DNA of 64,000 bases from Cruorifilaria tuberocauda. Taxonomy: Eukaryota > Nematoda > Chromadorea > Rhabditida > Onchocercidae. This document shows, piece after piece, positions 36,862-50,300 of this stretch. The notes below the pieces were generated by a model. The model was given only the letters and a program-made list of their open reading frames with translations, made no database searches and was not told the origin of the DNA. Location of the stretch: the NCBI GenBank assembly GCA_013365365.1, contig JABVXU010000144.1:1-64000 (forward strand), read 5' to 3'. A program made the translations under genes and the position numbers. Each line of letters begins with the position of its first letter. Position 1 is the stretch's first letter.

Positions 36862-39194
36862 ATGTATCAAATTGGAGCAAATTTGGTGATCTCATTCCAT
36901 ATTGCAATATTTCTCTTAATGATAACGAATATTTCGACTGAAGTTATTACAAATGGATTAAATAATCAGAATATCAATACAGTGGGGAATGTTTCATGTA
37001 AATTAAATAATTTTTCATTTCTTTAAAATATCATTCCCTCTTGATATTTTAGTTAGGTAATTGATTGCAACGTGAATAAAACAATGCGTTCGATATTAGT
37101 TGTTAAAATAAAATTATTATGATAAAGGATTGAAAAAAATTTCAAATTGATATTTTGTTCTAAACGATTCAGCTTATCGATAGCCTAACCTAATATTTGA
37201 CTGAATTTGTTAGAATTATAAAGTCCTTGAAGGCAAAATTTTTAAGGTATTGTTTTTTTTAAGCTTTGTTGCTTCATAATCTCAGTGAAAATAAGTGCAT
37301 AACATTTAAAAACTAAGATCATATTACTAAATTAACCAACTTTCATTATCAAATTTTATATTAATGTGAAAATTAAAATTTCAGTTTTTAATCGATTTAA
37401 GCGACAATATATGCAAAATTGTCCAACGGGATGTTTTCCCAGTTGTTATGCAAGCTCTCAATGTCAACAAATTGCGCCCCGAATGGTATGCATTCATGCA
37501 TGCTGTTGTCCATCTACCGCTCCAAGTAACATTCATCCAATCTTCAATCCCGGCAACATTAATCTCATTCCAGTTCCGGTACCCATCGGACCACCAAGTC
37601 CAACAAACATTTTCAGTCTTTTGAGTGAGTTACGTCCAAATTCACTATCATTGAAAATTTCGTAAAGGACAATTTTCACTTAATTTTTATTTAATTTATC
37701 TTTTGTTTCCTCATTCAAATGATAATCTTCTCATTGTCCAAAATTTTTTCTTATTAGAGTAATAACGAGAAATTAATAAACAAATAATATTTTTAGTCTT
37801 GTAATTAACTTTATTGTTTATTCATTTCTTCGTCAAATTTGTTTGTTCAGTTAGAACAGTTCACAGTATTTCTATAAAAGTAGCAATTTAATTTATTATT
37901 TATTTAATTTCGTTCACTTAATTTTTAATTATTAGTAATATTGATTTATATTTTATAGTAATTTATATTTTGTTTTATGATTTAATTTACATCAATAATT
38001 CATTTATTGAATTGATTGATTAGTTTACATCAATTTATTTCATCGATTCTGTTTATCTAATTTTTTAATGTCAATTTTAGGAATTATTTTAACTGCAATA
38101 AGCTAAAAGGAAAGGTATGTGCTATTTTCAGCAGCATGCGACGGTGGACCAGCAGTAGCCGCTTGTATTAATGGGCTTTGTGGACAAGGCTTCTTCTGCA
38201 ACAGCCGAGGCTTCTGTTGTCGATGCGCTACTGGCAATTCCACCGGTATTAATTAATTCATAAAAGGATAATATATTTTCAGATATGGAAGGACAACAAA
38301 AGAATAAGTCATATTTTAATTGGGTAAATAAAATTATTTAAGTAAAATTAATTAAATTAGTTAAATGAGTTGAACAGAATTTTTGAACAATTATTTATTA
38401 AAATTAATGATTAAACCAGCAATAAATTAAATTTCAAATATAAAATCATCAAATTATTACGAATTTACTATTACATTTCTCAAGTAACCTAAGGAAACCA
38501 AACCATTTTTAAACTGCTCGAATAAAATTAAATAATTATTTTCTACTGCTAACGTTTCCAAATCAATAAATCGAAAAAAATCTTGAAGATTAAAAAGAAG
38601 TTTTTATAAATGAAATGATTTTAAAAATTAAAGTAATACAGAAGCAATAAGAAGAAGCATTTTCATCATGCATTGATATCAATTGCAAGTGAAATCAGAA
38701 AAAAGACAAAAGCGTTTGTTAAATTTGCATAGCTAAATTTCTTTATCGTTTGAAGAAAGATTTTTCAAATTGAAAAAAAATAACCAATTTATTTTCAGGT
38801 CCATGCATCAATAATATATGTCCGGCTGGTTACTCATGCAACACCAATAATTATTGCTGTCCACTTGGTTCCGGTTCCGTACTTGGTAATACTTGTAACC
38901 TTTCCTTCTTTTCGCCTATAAAAAGCTTTATTATTTTGCAAGAAATATTTCCTTTTGCCATAGTGAATTTGAAACAATTTTTCATAAAGAATAAGCCATC
39001 CGGAAACTTCTTTTATCCAGAAATTATTACTTGGTTTATTTACAAATCGATGTAAAATATGTTTCAAGTATTCCTGAAAATATTTCCTACTTTCAGGTCC
39101 CTGTATTAACAATCAGTGTCCAGTAGGTTTCGCATGTGGTGCCGGTAATTTATGCTATTCGGTCGTCGGAAGTGGTTTAAAAAAACGAAAATAA
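36862..39194 (+). CDS. secreted modular cysteine-rich protein
   Basis: Five exons, 36862-36997, 37385-37624, 38132-38245, 38799-38885 and 39097-39194, give 224 residues. Every intron is in phase 1. Residues 1-32 are a hydrophobic leader (NLVISFHIAIFLLMI), consistent with secretion. Exon 2 encodes a first Cys cluster (NCPTGCFPSCY, CIHACCCPS) and a Pro-rich linker (PVPVPIGPPSP). Exons 3, 4 and 5 each encode one copy of C-x4-C-x5-C-x5-CC: CINGLCGQGFFCNSRGFCC, CINNICPAGYSCNTNNYCC and CINNQCPVGFACGAGNLCY. The last copy has Tyr for the final Cys. The pattern resembles nematode small CC-type Cys repeats in secreted or cuticle-associated proteins, but I cannot name the family with certainty. The C-terminus is basic (GLKKRK). 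An AATAAA at 39359-39364, 165 bases past the stop, is a plausible polyadenylation signal. Confidence 0.85.
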
Positions 39195-40636
39195 GATGAT
39201 GATTTCTTCGGTTTATGAAATTTTTTCAAAATAATTTATTTGCCAAATTCTATTGTTCATTTTCTTAGTTTCTTCCCCTCAACATTTTCTTATATATTTT
39301 CCATTAGAATTTTAGAATTTTACTTTTATGCGTTTAATTCCTGAATAATGTTTTTTCAAAATAAACTTCTTTTTGAAAATTTTTTTAATTTAATTCTTTT
39401 CCGATAGAAATTTTTGTATGAAATTTAAGCATCTATTAATTTATCAACACTTTTTTCCTTGAAATACCGGGAATTTCTAGTAATATTACTTCGTTTTTTG
39501 TTTTCTCAATGTCCAATGAACAATAATATTTACCTTTGGTCATACTTTTTTCCATTCTACCTCTTGCTAAGCTCTGACAGATTTGATCGGAGACTTAATT
39601 ATAATGCTTTATAAATCAGACTAGAATCATTTGGTCTTATCGCAGAAAATGCTTGAACTATTTCTATTATACTGCAAGTTACAGAATCAAGCATTTACTG
39701 TAACTATTCACATATATTCGTTGTGAATTTTTTTTTCGCTGCTATCTATATGTTAAACATACTGTTTATATAAATTATAACGATTCAGTTAAATCTACAG
39801 TAGTTATTGTTGTATATAACATTAACAAATAATTAATTATTATTTATGCTTAACTAACACAAATTCCGCTAAAAAGCTACTATTACTATTACTATTACTT
39901 TTTAGTTTCAAAATACATTTGAATATTTGTCACAATTGAAAAATGCTTCATAATAAACGTGAAATTTTCTTATTTTTTGATATAATGTGTTGTCGACTTT
40001 TTTAATTAAAAAATTTTGTCTCTAATTAATTAAAATTAAGTCGGAAAAATAGCACTTATTGTCCCACGGACAAATTTACCCAAAAAATATGCTAAAATTT
40101 AGTTGAAAATTTTCCAACATTAATTTGCATAAAAGAATTATGCATTCATTTCAGTCACACAATATAAGTCTGTGAAAATTATTTGCGATATCATTGGTAG
40201 TTTACTAATTAGTGAGGTACAGTTGTGCATCGGTTCAGATTTTGCTGATATATTTCTTAGATCGATTCTGTCTGATTAAAATAATCAGAGTAATTGCAAA
40301 TTATCAAACTCCTAAAACCTTTTTTATTTTTGCTCATGAAAAGTGTATCTCAATGGAATTCATCATTCGCTGCAAAAATTCAGAATTTATTCCAATTTTC
40401 TTAAATATCTTGCAAATAGAATGAATAGAATTTTATCGGAACGTTTTAAAAATTATGTTGGTTTCAAGGAAAATTTTAATATTCTGTATATATTTCTGTA
40501 AATTTAAAAAAAGTTTTCACTATAGTAATGACTTTTCATCACAGACAGAAAAGCTATTTTGATAATGATTTCTTTGGAAGTAATTCAATTTACATTTGAA
40601 GTAATAATTTCTCCATTTCCAGATTATACAGTATCG
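39195..40636. other. intergenic, 3' flank of Cys-rich gene and 5' flank of REEP gene
   Basis: About 1.4 kb, AT-rich. Candidate poly(A) signal AATAAA at 39359-39364. A CCAG acceptor-like site (ATTTCCAG) ends at about 40622, 15 bases before the REEP ATG, and could be a spliced-leader acceptor. No other gene is seen. Confidence 0.5.
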
Positions 40637-42244
<1,608 letters not shown>

Positions 42245-42974
42245 TTTATATCGATTCGTGCTTAACGATACTGTAATTAATGGATACTGTAATTGATGAT
42301 TGATATGAACACTTCATTTAAATGATAAATATACAAACACATGCATTGCATTCAGAATATTCATGTGAATACATAATCTAAATCATTTGTTACATATAGA
42401 GAATTTATGAAATATTACTAAGCAGCAGTTCATCGATCGAAAACATTCCAATATATTTGTAGGAATATTAAAAATAACAAAGAAGTAATGAGTAAACACG
42501 TAATTAGCGTCCGTGTATGTGTTAATATAGGAGAGGTTGACATGCTATTCGATCAGTATCGCCTATTTTCAATGACATTTTTGGGTGGGATATGTAGATT
42601 ATTTCCACTTTAAAGATATGTTTCCAATTAATAGTTTATTAAATATCATTATCATTATTTTTAAATTTGCAATGAACACCAAACAGTCTATCAATTGATT
42701 TCTAAAATACACGCGTGAGGAGGAAGATTTGGTAGCTTTGCAAAATCTTAGTCAAAAAATAGCATTCTTTAAATTCTAAAATTCAGTCGCATAAAATTTG
42801 ACTGTTATTGTAATTTGCATAAATGTTCTTATAAAATGATATAAATATCCCAGTGTGCAATTTTTCCCAATTATTTTCATTACATTCTTTTGCGAGAAGT
42901 ATCCTCGTTGACATTTTGGCAGAAATTTAAGTTGAGAAAAGAAAAAAATTTTAAAAATAACTGAAAGGGAACAA
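42245..42974. other. intergenic between REEP and second Cys-rich gene
   Basis: About 730 bases, two genes in the same direction. No additional open frame or repeat of note; it contains the REEP 3' UTR and the promoter or trans-splice region of the next gene. Confidence 0.55.
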
Positions 42975-45619
42975 ATGGTCAAAACATTGAGATATCGCCA
43001 ACTGCTAATTGAAACATTGTTAGCTGTTAATTTAGCGATCACATATGGAACGAATTTCTTGCTGCAAAACATCGATCAACGTAAGTTTGAAGTTTTAATT
43101 TGAAATGAATCATTCATTGTGATTGTTAAATATTTGCCATTCTTAAATTTTTTTTTCATTCCATTGGTAAAAAATGACAAGATTTTTTCACCGAAATTAC
43201 GTAATTTTTGATAAAAGAATAACTTGAGAATTTGAAAATTTTCAAATAGATTATTCTAATCAAAAATTAAAAACGATGTCTTTTGGATCTAATTTTTGAA
43301 AATTAGGTACAACTTTTTGGCAGACATGGATTAATTAGCCTTTGCAGAGCTTGTTGCATTTTAACGAATAAATAAGATATTCTTCTCACTCCTCATACTT
43401 ATTCAATTTAACTATCTTTTAAATCAAAAAATGGAAAAAAATAGTTTCAATATGACCGACAACATTTGAAAGAATTTTCTTTTAGTACAGAATTATGCTG
43501 CTAACGAATGACAAGTTGGAAAAATCCGTATAATATCAAAATATAGAAATTGAATATATTCAAAGATTGCATTTTTGAATTTCCTTTTTAGACATTACTG
43601 ATGACAAATGTCATGAAGCGGTCGAAAATTGCACCAAACATTGGAATATGATCCCATTTATTCCACCTCTTGGATTATGCGAAGAGTAATGAATTAGGCT
43701 TTATACATCCTTTTCAAATTTTGTAAAAAAATTTAATTTGAAATTTTTTTTGAGAAAATGGAAACTAATAACAATTATTCATTAATCTTATGAAAACCTG
43801 CCGAATATTATTGCTTTATTAAACAATAAATGTCAGAACTTTGTAATAGAATTAAAAAAATCGATTTAAAAAATATATTAGCAATGATCATAACTTAGGA
43901 AGAATAAAGATTTTGGTACCACTAGAAATTAAAAAAAATTCAAAATTTTAAGCTAATATTGAGAAATTAGTACTATTCCTATTTAATTATATTTTGTATA
44001 TTACTGTTACTAAATTATACCTATAAATATGAAAATATTGTCGATTCGATTGCTTAATCACATATTAACAATAAATACTATTTAAACAAACATCTATCAA
44101 TTCAAGTTAAATTTTGAAAAGAAGATAAATTTCAGCATAATCACTTATTTATTTTATTGAAATATTGTTGTTATTTAAGTTAAAAAACTTTAGATTATTC
44201 AATTAAAAATATTATTTATTGTTGGTTAAATTGGAAAAATTATTTGATAAAGCAATTTTGTAAAATTAATTCTTTCGCTTAGCTTTTTAGATAATTTAGA
44301 TAATTTCTCATTTTTTCTTTTTCTGAAATCTCAACAAAGCTGTTATTTCCATTTGTATCGTGTAATAAATGAAGACCCGAAAAAATCATATGATATCAAA
44401 AATTCATACCATTACAAGCAATTTAATTAACTTTTAAAGCTAAATTGCTAATGCAACCTGGCATTGGAAGTTAATGAAAGTTTCGAACTCCACAAGTGAA
44501 TTAAAAAAAACTTTAATTCAGATATTTCTCTATTGAATGTATGACAGAACTGGTAGTTTCATCAAAATGCATCGATGAACCTGGTTATAGTGAATTTCTC
44601 GAACAAATTGCAGCCGTGATTGGTTACTATCAGTGTTCAATTGTTTTGTTAAACTTTCATTTTTTAAATTATATACAATAAAATATATTTCACAGGAATG
44701 ATTTTCAGAAGACTGTGCTAAATCCGGAATGCGGTGGACTTCGATCGTCCTGAAAAAATTGATCAGCAGAGCGATGAAACATATTTTATGCCGTAAAATA
44801 CAAACACAGTGCTATAATATTACAACATGGGAACCTCAGAAGGGGAAATGCGAGTATGTTAACCTCTTGATGAGATCACAGTAGTTCGTAATAAACAACA
44901 GTAACATTCCATAGACATTAGACAGTATTTGGCTAACCGGTCAATGCTTTCACTTTCATTTCCATTCAGTTGCATCGTTTATGATAGGTTAAAGGTTATA
45001 CGTTATCATTTATTTATGTATTGTATCATTACCAAGTGAATTGGTGATTAAAACTAATAAATTCCAAAAATTTTAAACATTCAAATTGCAGATAAAATCA
45101 TCAGTTTTATTCCCTTTAAATTTTGCAAATTTTAGTACTGTTAGTATTATTCGAATTATTTCCAATGCATCACAAACTAACATTTTCAGTTAATTTAAAA
45201 TATTTTTAAAATGGAAAAAAATTAAAATTTATTGCAGCATAAATTTTCCGGCATGCATAATGCGAACGTATGCTGAACAATATTGCCGAGAATTTGAAGA
45301 TGATTTAGAGGTTCGTTTCCACATTTGAATTGATTTCTATTCTAAAATTTTCATAACTATTACTAATCAATAATTTATATCTTCCAATGTCATAACTTTC
45401 ATTTCATTTTAATAATTCTCAGATAATTAACATTGAAAAGGTTTTTAGTTGGCATATTACATGTGCATGTCGGGTGCAACAAAATGCGACAACAAAAAGG
45501 AAATGATCAGTGAATGTGAGAAAGAATATTTGGTAGAGATAAAAAGAATCATTGGAGAGATTGATCAGTGGCGTAATTTGGCTGCTCGTGGAACGAAAAT
45601 CAAGGAAACATTTGGTTGA
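42975..45619 (+). CDS. secreted 14-cysteine protein, nematode-specific type
   Basis: Six exons, 42975-43080, 43592-43685, 44522-44622, 44709-44853, 45238-45310 and 45449-45619, with matching phases (1, 2, 1, 2, 0) give 229 residues. Residues 1-25 (LIETLLAVNLAITYG) resemble a signal peptide. The mature part has 14 cysteines, enough for seven disulfides, including DDKCHEAVENC, GLCEEYFSIEC, ILCRKIQTQCYNIT, GKCDINFPACIMRTYAEQYC, YYMCMSGATKC and MISECEKEY. The C-terminal 40 residues are helical and charged. There is one NIT glycosylation sequon. The spacing of cysteines between helices resembles the T20D4.11-like (DUF19) extracellular domain of nematodes, but this is a guess from pattern only. Two exon joins use GAGT sites read as GA|GT, where the unspliced reading would terminate or change frame; this supports the model. 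Confidence 0.72.
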
Positions 45620-46695
45620 TGAAATTTTGATCAGTTCAATTTAAATTTCGAAACTAAACTCTTTTCCAATTTGAATAGTAATTCATAAATCATTATCATC
45701 AACTATAATATTTCATACAGTCTACTGATTGCTATAACTCAATTAATATGTGAATTTTGCCCTGAATCAATTAAATCATAAAATTTTACTATAAATTAAT
45801 TAATTCGTAAGACTAATTAATATCAATAATAATGTCACTATAAGTATTCAAATGAAAAAAAATACTTCCAAATCTGCATATGCTATTTATTCTTTTTAAT
45901 TTTATTCAGCGCAGACAAAGAACGAAAAATTCCAAAATATTTGAAGAAGGAAATATATCAAACCATTGCTCATTAATTTCCTGCATAATCGATATCACAA
46001 TCAATAAGATATTCACAATGCTTAAGACTTTTTCAAATCTCAACAGTCTAGTTTTAACCTAGTTTTAGATGATATACATTAATAATGAAATATACTATAG
46101 AACCAAAAGATCATTTCGAATATTTACAATATGGTTTAAAAGGTGATTGACTAAGTGACAACAAATATCCCAATACCAAAAATTTTTATGCAAGTGCACA
46201 TAATTTTTAAGTTACCAAGAAAAGAAAGCATTGAGTGAACCAAACTATTCCTGTAGTTCTCCTTTATCCATGTTTAATTCACTTGATTATTTTACTGTAT
46301 TCGGTTCAGAAGAATATAATTTCTAATAAGATAAATGCATTGTGATGATAATTTGTTAATCACAATATTATTACAGAACCTAGTGAATGACTTATCCAGT
46401 GTTACTGAGAACTTATGATAGCATGGTACTATTGCACAATCAGTATAGCAATGGAAAACCATTGTATTAGGATATACAATACAGTATGGCAAACAATATC
46501 AGCAATCATGCGAAAAGTTTTTGTTGTTACGACAGTAGTATTATTAATAAACGATAAACAACGAATCTCTAAATCAGCAATAGTATTATCATCTTCCTCT
46601 GGGTTAAATTTGATGTCAAACTGATCTTTCGCTCTCTTTTTACGGGCCGTAAGGCAATTGTTAAATGGAAGAATAAAGAATCGATAAATGTTTCA
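45620..46695. other. intergenic, no supported gene
   Basis: About 1.1 kb. A 69-codon plus frame at 46415-46624 and a 66-codon minus frame at 46292-46492 overlap each other and have no splice or family support. Confidence 0.5.
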
Positions 46696-46711
46696 GGATA
46701 CTCAGTGCAGC

Positions 46712-46994
46712 ATGGGGATTGCATTGGTTTTTCTTCTTCCGGGTATGTTGGGCTTATTTCGGTTATTATGGTGGGATATGACTAAAGGTTACGACTAAAT
46801 TTGAATCGTTAGTAACAGTCAAACTTAGTTGTTAAGACATGCTTGTGCTATCTAATTAGCAACAAATTATTGATATTGAGGTATTAACAGCAGATCCTAT
46901 GGTTCTAATGATATTTGTTGTTCGCTGGAATCCTGGCCGAAATCCATCTCGAAATTTGTGTGTTCTATCGTGCGAGAACTGTACCTGTAGCTAG
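46712..46994 (+). CDS. possible two-exon hydrophobic microprotein (or NOVA 5' leader)
   Basis: A TTTCAG acceptor ends near 46696 and is followed 15 bases later by an ATG, a layout typical of spliced-leader addition. The frame encodes MGIALVFLLPGMLGLFRLLW and WDMTK. A donor at 46788 (G|GTTACG, phase 1) and an acceptor ending in AACAG at 46890 join it to ADPMVLMIFVVRWNPGR and SRNLCVLSCENCTCS, ending in TAG at 46992-46994: 59 residues, one or two membrane segments. Without splicing the first frame ends at 46798 as a 28-residue peptide. The segment lies 350 bases upstream of the NOVA gene on the same strand, so it could be a separate small gene, an upstream gene of an operon, or noncoding leader sequence. 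No family is recognised. Confidence 0.3.
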
Positions 46995-47313
46995 TTGAAA
47001 GCATAGCAATTACTTATAATAATTGCCTGTTCTATAATATTAAATTATATTTAGGTGTGTACAGTGTTTTAGTTTCACGAAAATATCCTCCCAGAGTGTT
47101 TCGTGTTGTAGATTAATGCTCTATACTCAAGTTTCTATGTATGTGTAATGTAATCAATACATTTGGCGACTGTTAAATTATGTTGTTTTTTACTAACTCA
47201 TAAACTGTTTGTTTATTTTCAATAACAATACTTTTGATTACTTATTTCATGATGTCGTCTGTGAATTAGATATTCATCGGAACAAATTCTTGTGGTTTCC
47301 TCAGATCATGTTT

Positions 47314-47321
47314 TTTTGTAG
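47314..47321 (+). promoter_or_regulatory. candidate trans-splice/5'-UTR acceptor of the NOVA gene
   Basis: A run of seven T then GTAG ends at 47321, 28 bases before the ATG at 47350. A coding exon cannot end here because the intervening bases contain a TGA in the frame of the ATG, so the site should add a spliced leader or a noncoding 5' exon. Confidence 0.5.
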
Positions 47322-47349
47322 GTTCGCTTGAAGGTTTGACTTGAAGCTG

Positions 47350-50300
47350 ATGGCTAACGATATTTCTAACGATACAATGGACGATAACAAAGATAACGGT
47401 AAAAACCAGGAATTAATTTTAAGTTTTAAGTGGGAAATAAAGGTGGGAGCAATTAGACATCCAGAATTGTACTTCTTGATTGACCACTGACTAAATAATC
47501 AGTATTCGATAATGATGAAGTGGACCGGTGTCAAATCCACTTTGTCACGGCATGGGTAAAGTCATATTATCAGACTAGTGCTTTGCATAAAAACCCGGGA
47601 TTTTCCGAATATGATGTGGACGAAGGTATTATACTGGAATAGCATCGAAAGGAGAGGGACAGAAATCTCGTTTCCAGAATTTATGCTTTCCGTTTTCATC
47701 TTTTTAAATCTTGAGAAGTTTTTCCTCTATCTCAGAAGCGAAAATTAAGCTTTGGAGTTCGAGATACTTCGATTCAACGGACAATATAGAACAACCCATC
47801 TCAAACTGTAGTGATTCAAATACGAAATAGGCGTATAGTTCATAGTTGCTGTATGTGGCTTCGTCTGTATTTCAAACTTTGTTTTTTGCATCTTTAGCAG
47901 TAATTAAATATTCAGCAAATAAATTTACAAGTGAAAGATGCAAATCGTGAAATCCAAGCTAAATTATACAACCATTGATTGCATAGCCTTTTTTATCCGG
48001 TGATGTTGTAGAAGGCAATCCGGCTGCTATGCAAGGGACTATTTCGGCTGGGCAAAAGCGTACGCGTGATGAACGAGGTGGGCCAGCAACGAAGAAAGCT
48101 CATGTTTCAGATACAGAGGGTAATTTCGGGAGCTTTTCGAAATGAATTTAAAAAGTATTTTGTGAGAAAAATTGGAAAATAGGATACGAAATGAGATTCT
48201 AAAAGCTTATTGTATCGTGAGGAAGCGGAACGTAAGATCGAGGGTCAATTACAGTTATTTGGAGGGAGTTGGAACAATTTGGATTATCTTTGAGCGAACG
48301 AAAAAGCAATTATAAGAATTTGGTGTCAGTAATTGAATAAATTTAAAAAGTGTAAGAAAGATTCGTTGATGATGGTGGGCCCTCAGCGGAGATTGTAAAT
48401 TTTTAATTTAAATTGAATCATAAAACAGGAAATAAAGCTATATATAATTCGAACCTTTTTCTTAAGCGTGATAATCAAAATTTAGAGAAATCATAAGATT
48501 TTCTTTCGTATTTTTCGAGTTTTGGTAACTCTTGAAAAAATTTTATTAGATGTGACATTCACTGGTATGAGACCCAGACAAGATCTCGGCTATTTGTTTT
48601 CTAGACAATATGGTACAAGTAAAGGTACTGATTCCCTCAGCAGCTGTTGGTGCTCTGATCGGCAAAGGTGGAGAAACAATGCGTAATTTAAAAAGCGAAT
48701 CTGGCTGCCGTTTGCAAATGAGTAAAAATCAGGAAGTATATCCGGGTTTGTCTTTAATACTTCGTAAAGTGCTCTTCAGACGGAAAATGAATTTGTAAAA
48801 CGAGAACTGCTAATTTATTATTTTTTTTGCTTTCTGTGTTTGTATAAAACACGAAATTTCTAGATCTAGAAAAGAAGACTCATTCACTATAAACTAAATT
48901 GGTCTTCTAAAAAAGCGTTAATCACTCCTATGTCGTATTGGGATCTATGCAAAATACTGCGATATATTTCATGTTTGAGCGATTCCCGATAATTTTATTC
49001 ATTCTATCACTAAACACTTGAAAAGTTTCAGGAACTAATGAAAGGATTTGCTTAGTTAAAGGAAAAATCGCATCTGTTTTGAAAGTTTCTGATGTTATTT
49101 TGGAGAAGATTCGTGAAAAGGTGGACAACAACACCCCGTCAGATATTTTCGATCATAAAGGAATGGAGCGTAAGAATGAGGTCAGTGAGAATTTCGAATA
49201 TCGAAATGCTCTGACACTGCTTTCTTTCATATTTCGCTACATTCTAATTGAAAAATCGTCCAGATTCCAGACTATCATCTTTCATGAATTACATTTTCCC
49301 TATGGAAATTTGAATTAATTTCAGTTTTGATAAATTCCAATTATCTTCGAATTCAATTTCCCATTATTTTTAAAATTTTACAGTTGTTCATCTCTTCATT
49401 TCCAAAAAAACATGTTCACTCAAATAATATTTTTTGAAAATTCGTGATCATTTTGCTGTAGAAAGTCAATCATCTTGCTCTCAATACATATTCCAGCAAT
49501 ATTGAATTCCGGAAGTTTCATTATCTTTTATTACCCGTCTAATCAGTTTGGTTTACAGATTGTTCCAGAAAAGCTTACCTCTCGTGGTCAGAGTCTATTC
49601 TCTTTCACACAAAACCTTTCGATTATGCTTATCTGAAGAGACGAATTCGGATCTTTTCTTAATCTCAGAATCTTTTTTCCTTCAAAAAAATTTGTATGCC
49701 TGTTGATAGTTAGGTAGTAGATAACTTTGTTTTGCATGTTCCTGATGAGGCACGATCACTTCCTCAACGTTAGAATGCGTAGACTATTCTTGAACACTTA
49801 AAGATTTACTCACCATTTGTTCTGTTGATTTAGCTCATTTTTTATCACCATAAATTGCTTTAGGTAATTGCAATTTAGTTCTAAAAAATGTTTGAATTTT
49901 TTGAGCTTACCGTGAAACCTCATCTGGACTGTGCAAAACGATGTAGGTGTATCCAAGACCGTGTTGATTCAAAAATAGCCATCAAAATTCAGATGAAACT
50001 CGTGGTGCCAAATACTTCGGCCGGAATGGTGATCGGTAAGAGTGGTGCGCGTATCAAGGAAATCCGTGAGCAAACTGGGGCAAATATCCAAGTCTATCCT
50101 AAGGCTGGTAGCCAGGAGGCTAAAGTAAGCCAGGAACGGATCATTACGATAGCTGCTGAACAGGATGAAGTTCTAATGGACGCTCTTCAGCGTGTCTTGG
50201 AAAAGGTAGCTGCAGATCCGCAGCATGCTATGGCAACAGTACCAGATCATAAAGAAGATAGTTTTGGTCCGGCTAGTGGCTTATTGCACGGAATAGGTGG

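Noticed and set aside
46415..46624. 69-codon plus-strand frame
   Set aside because: Overlaps an equally long minus-strand frame; no splice or family evidence for either.
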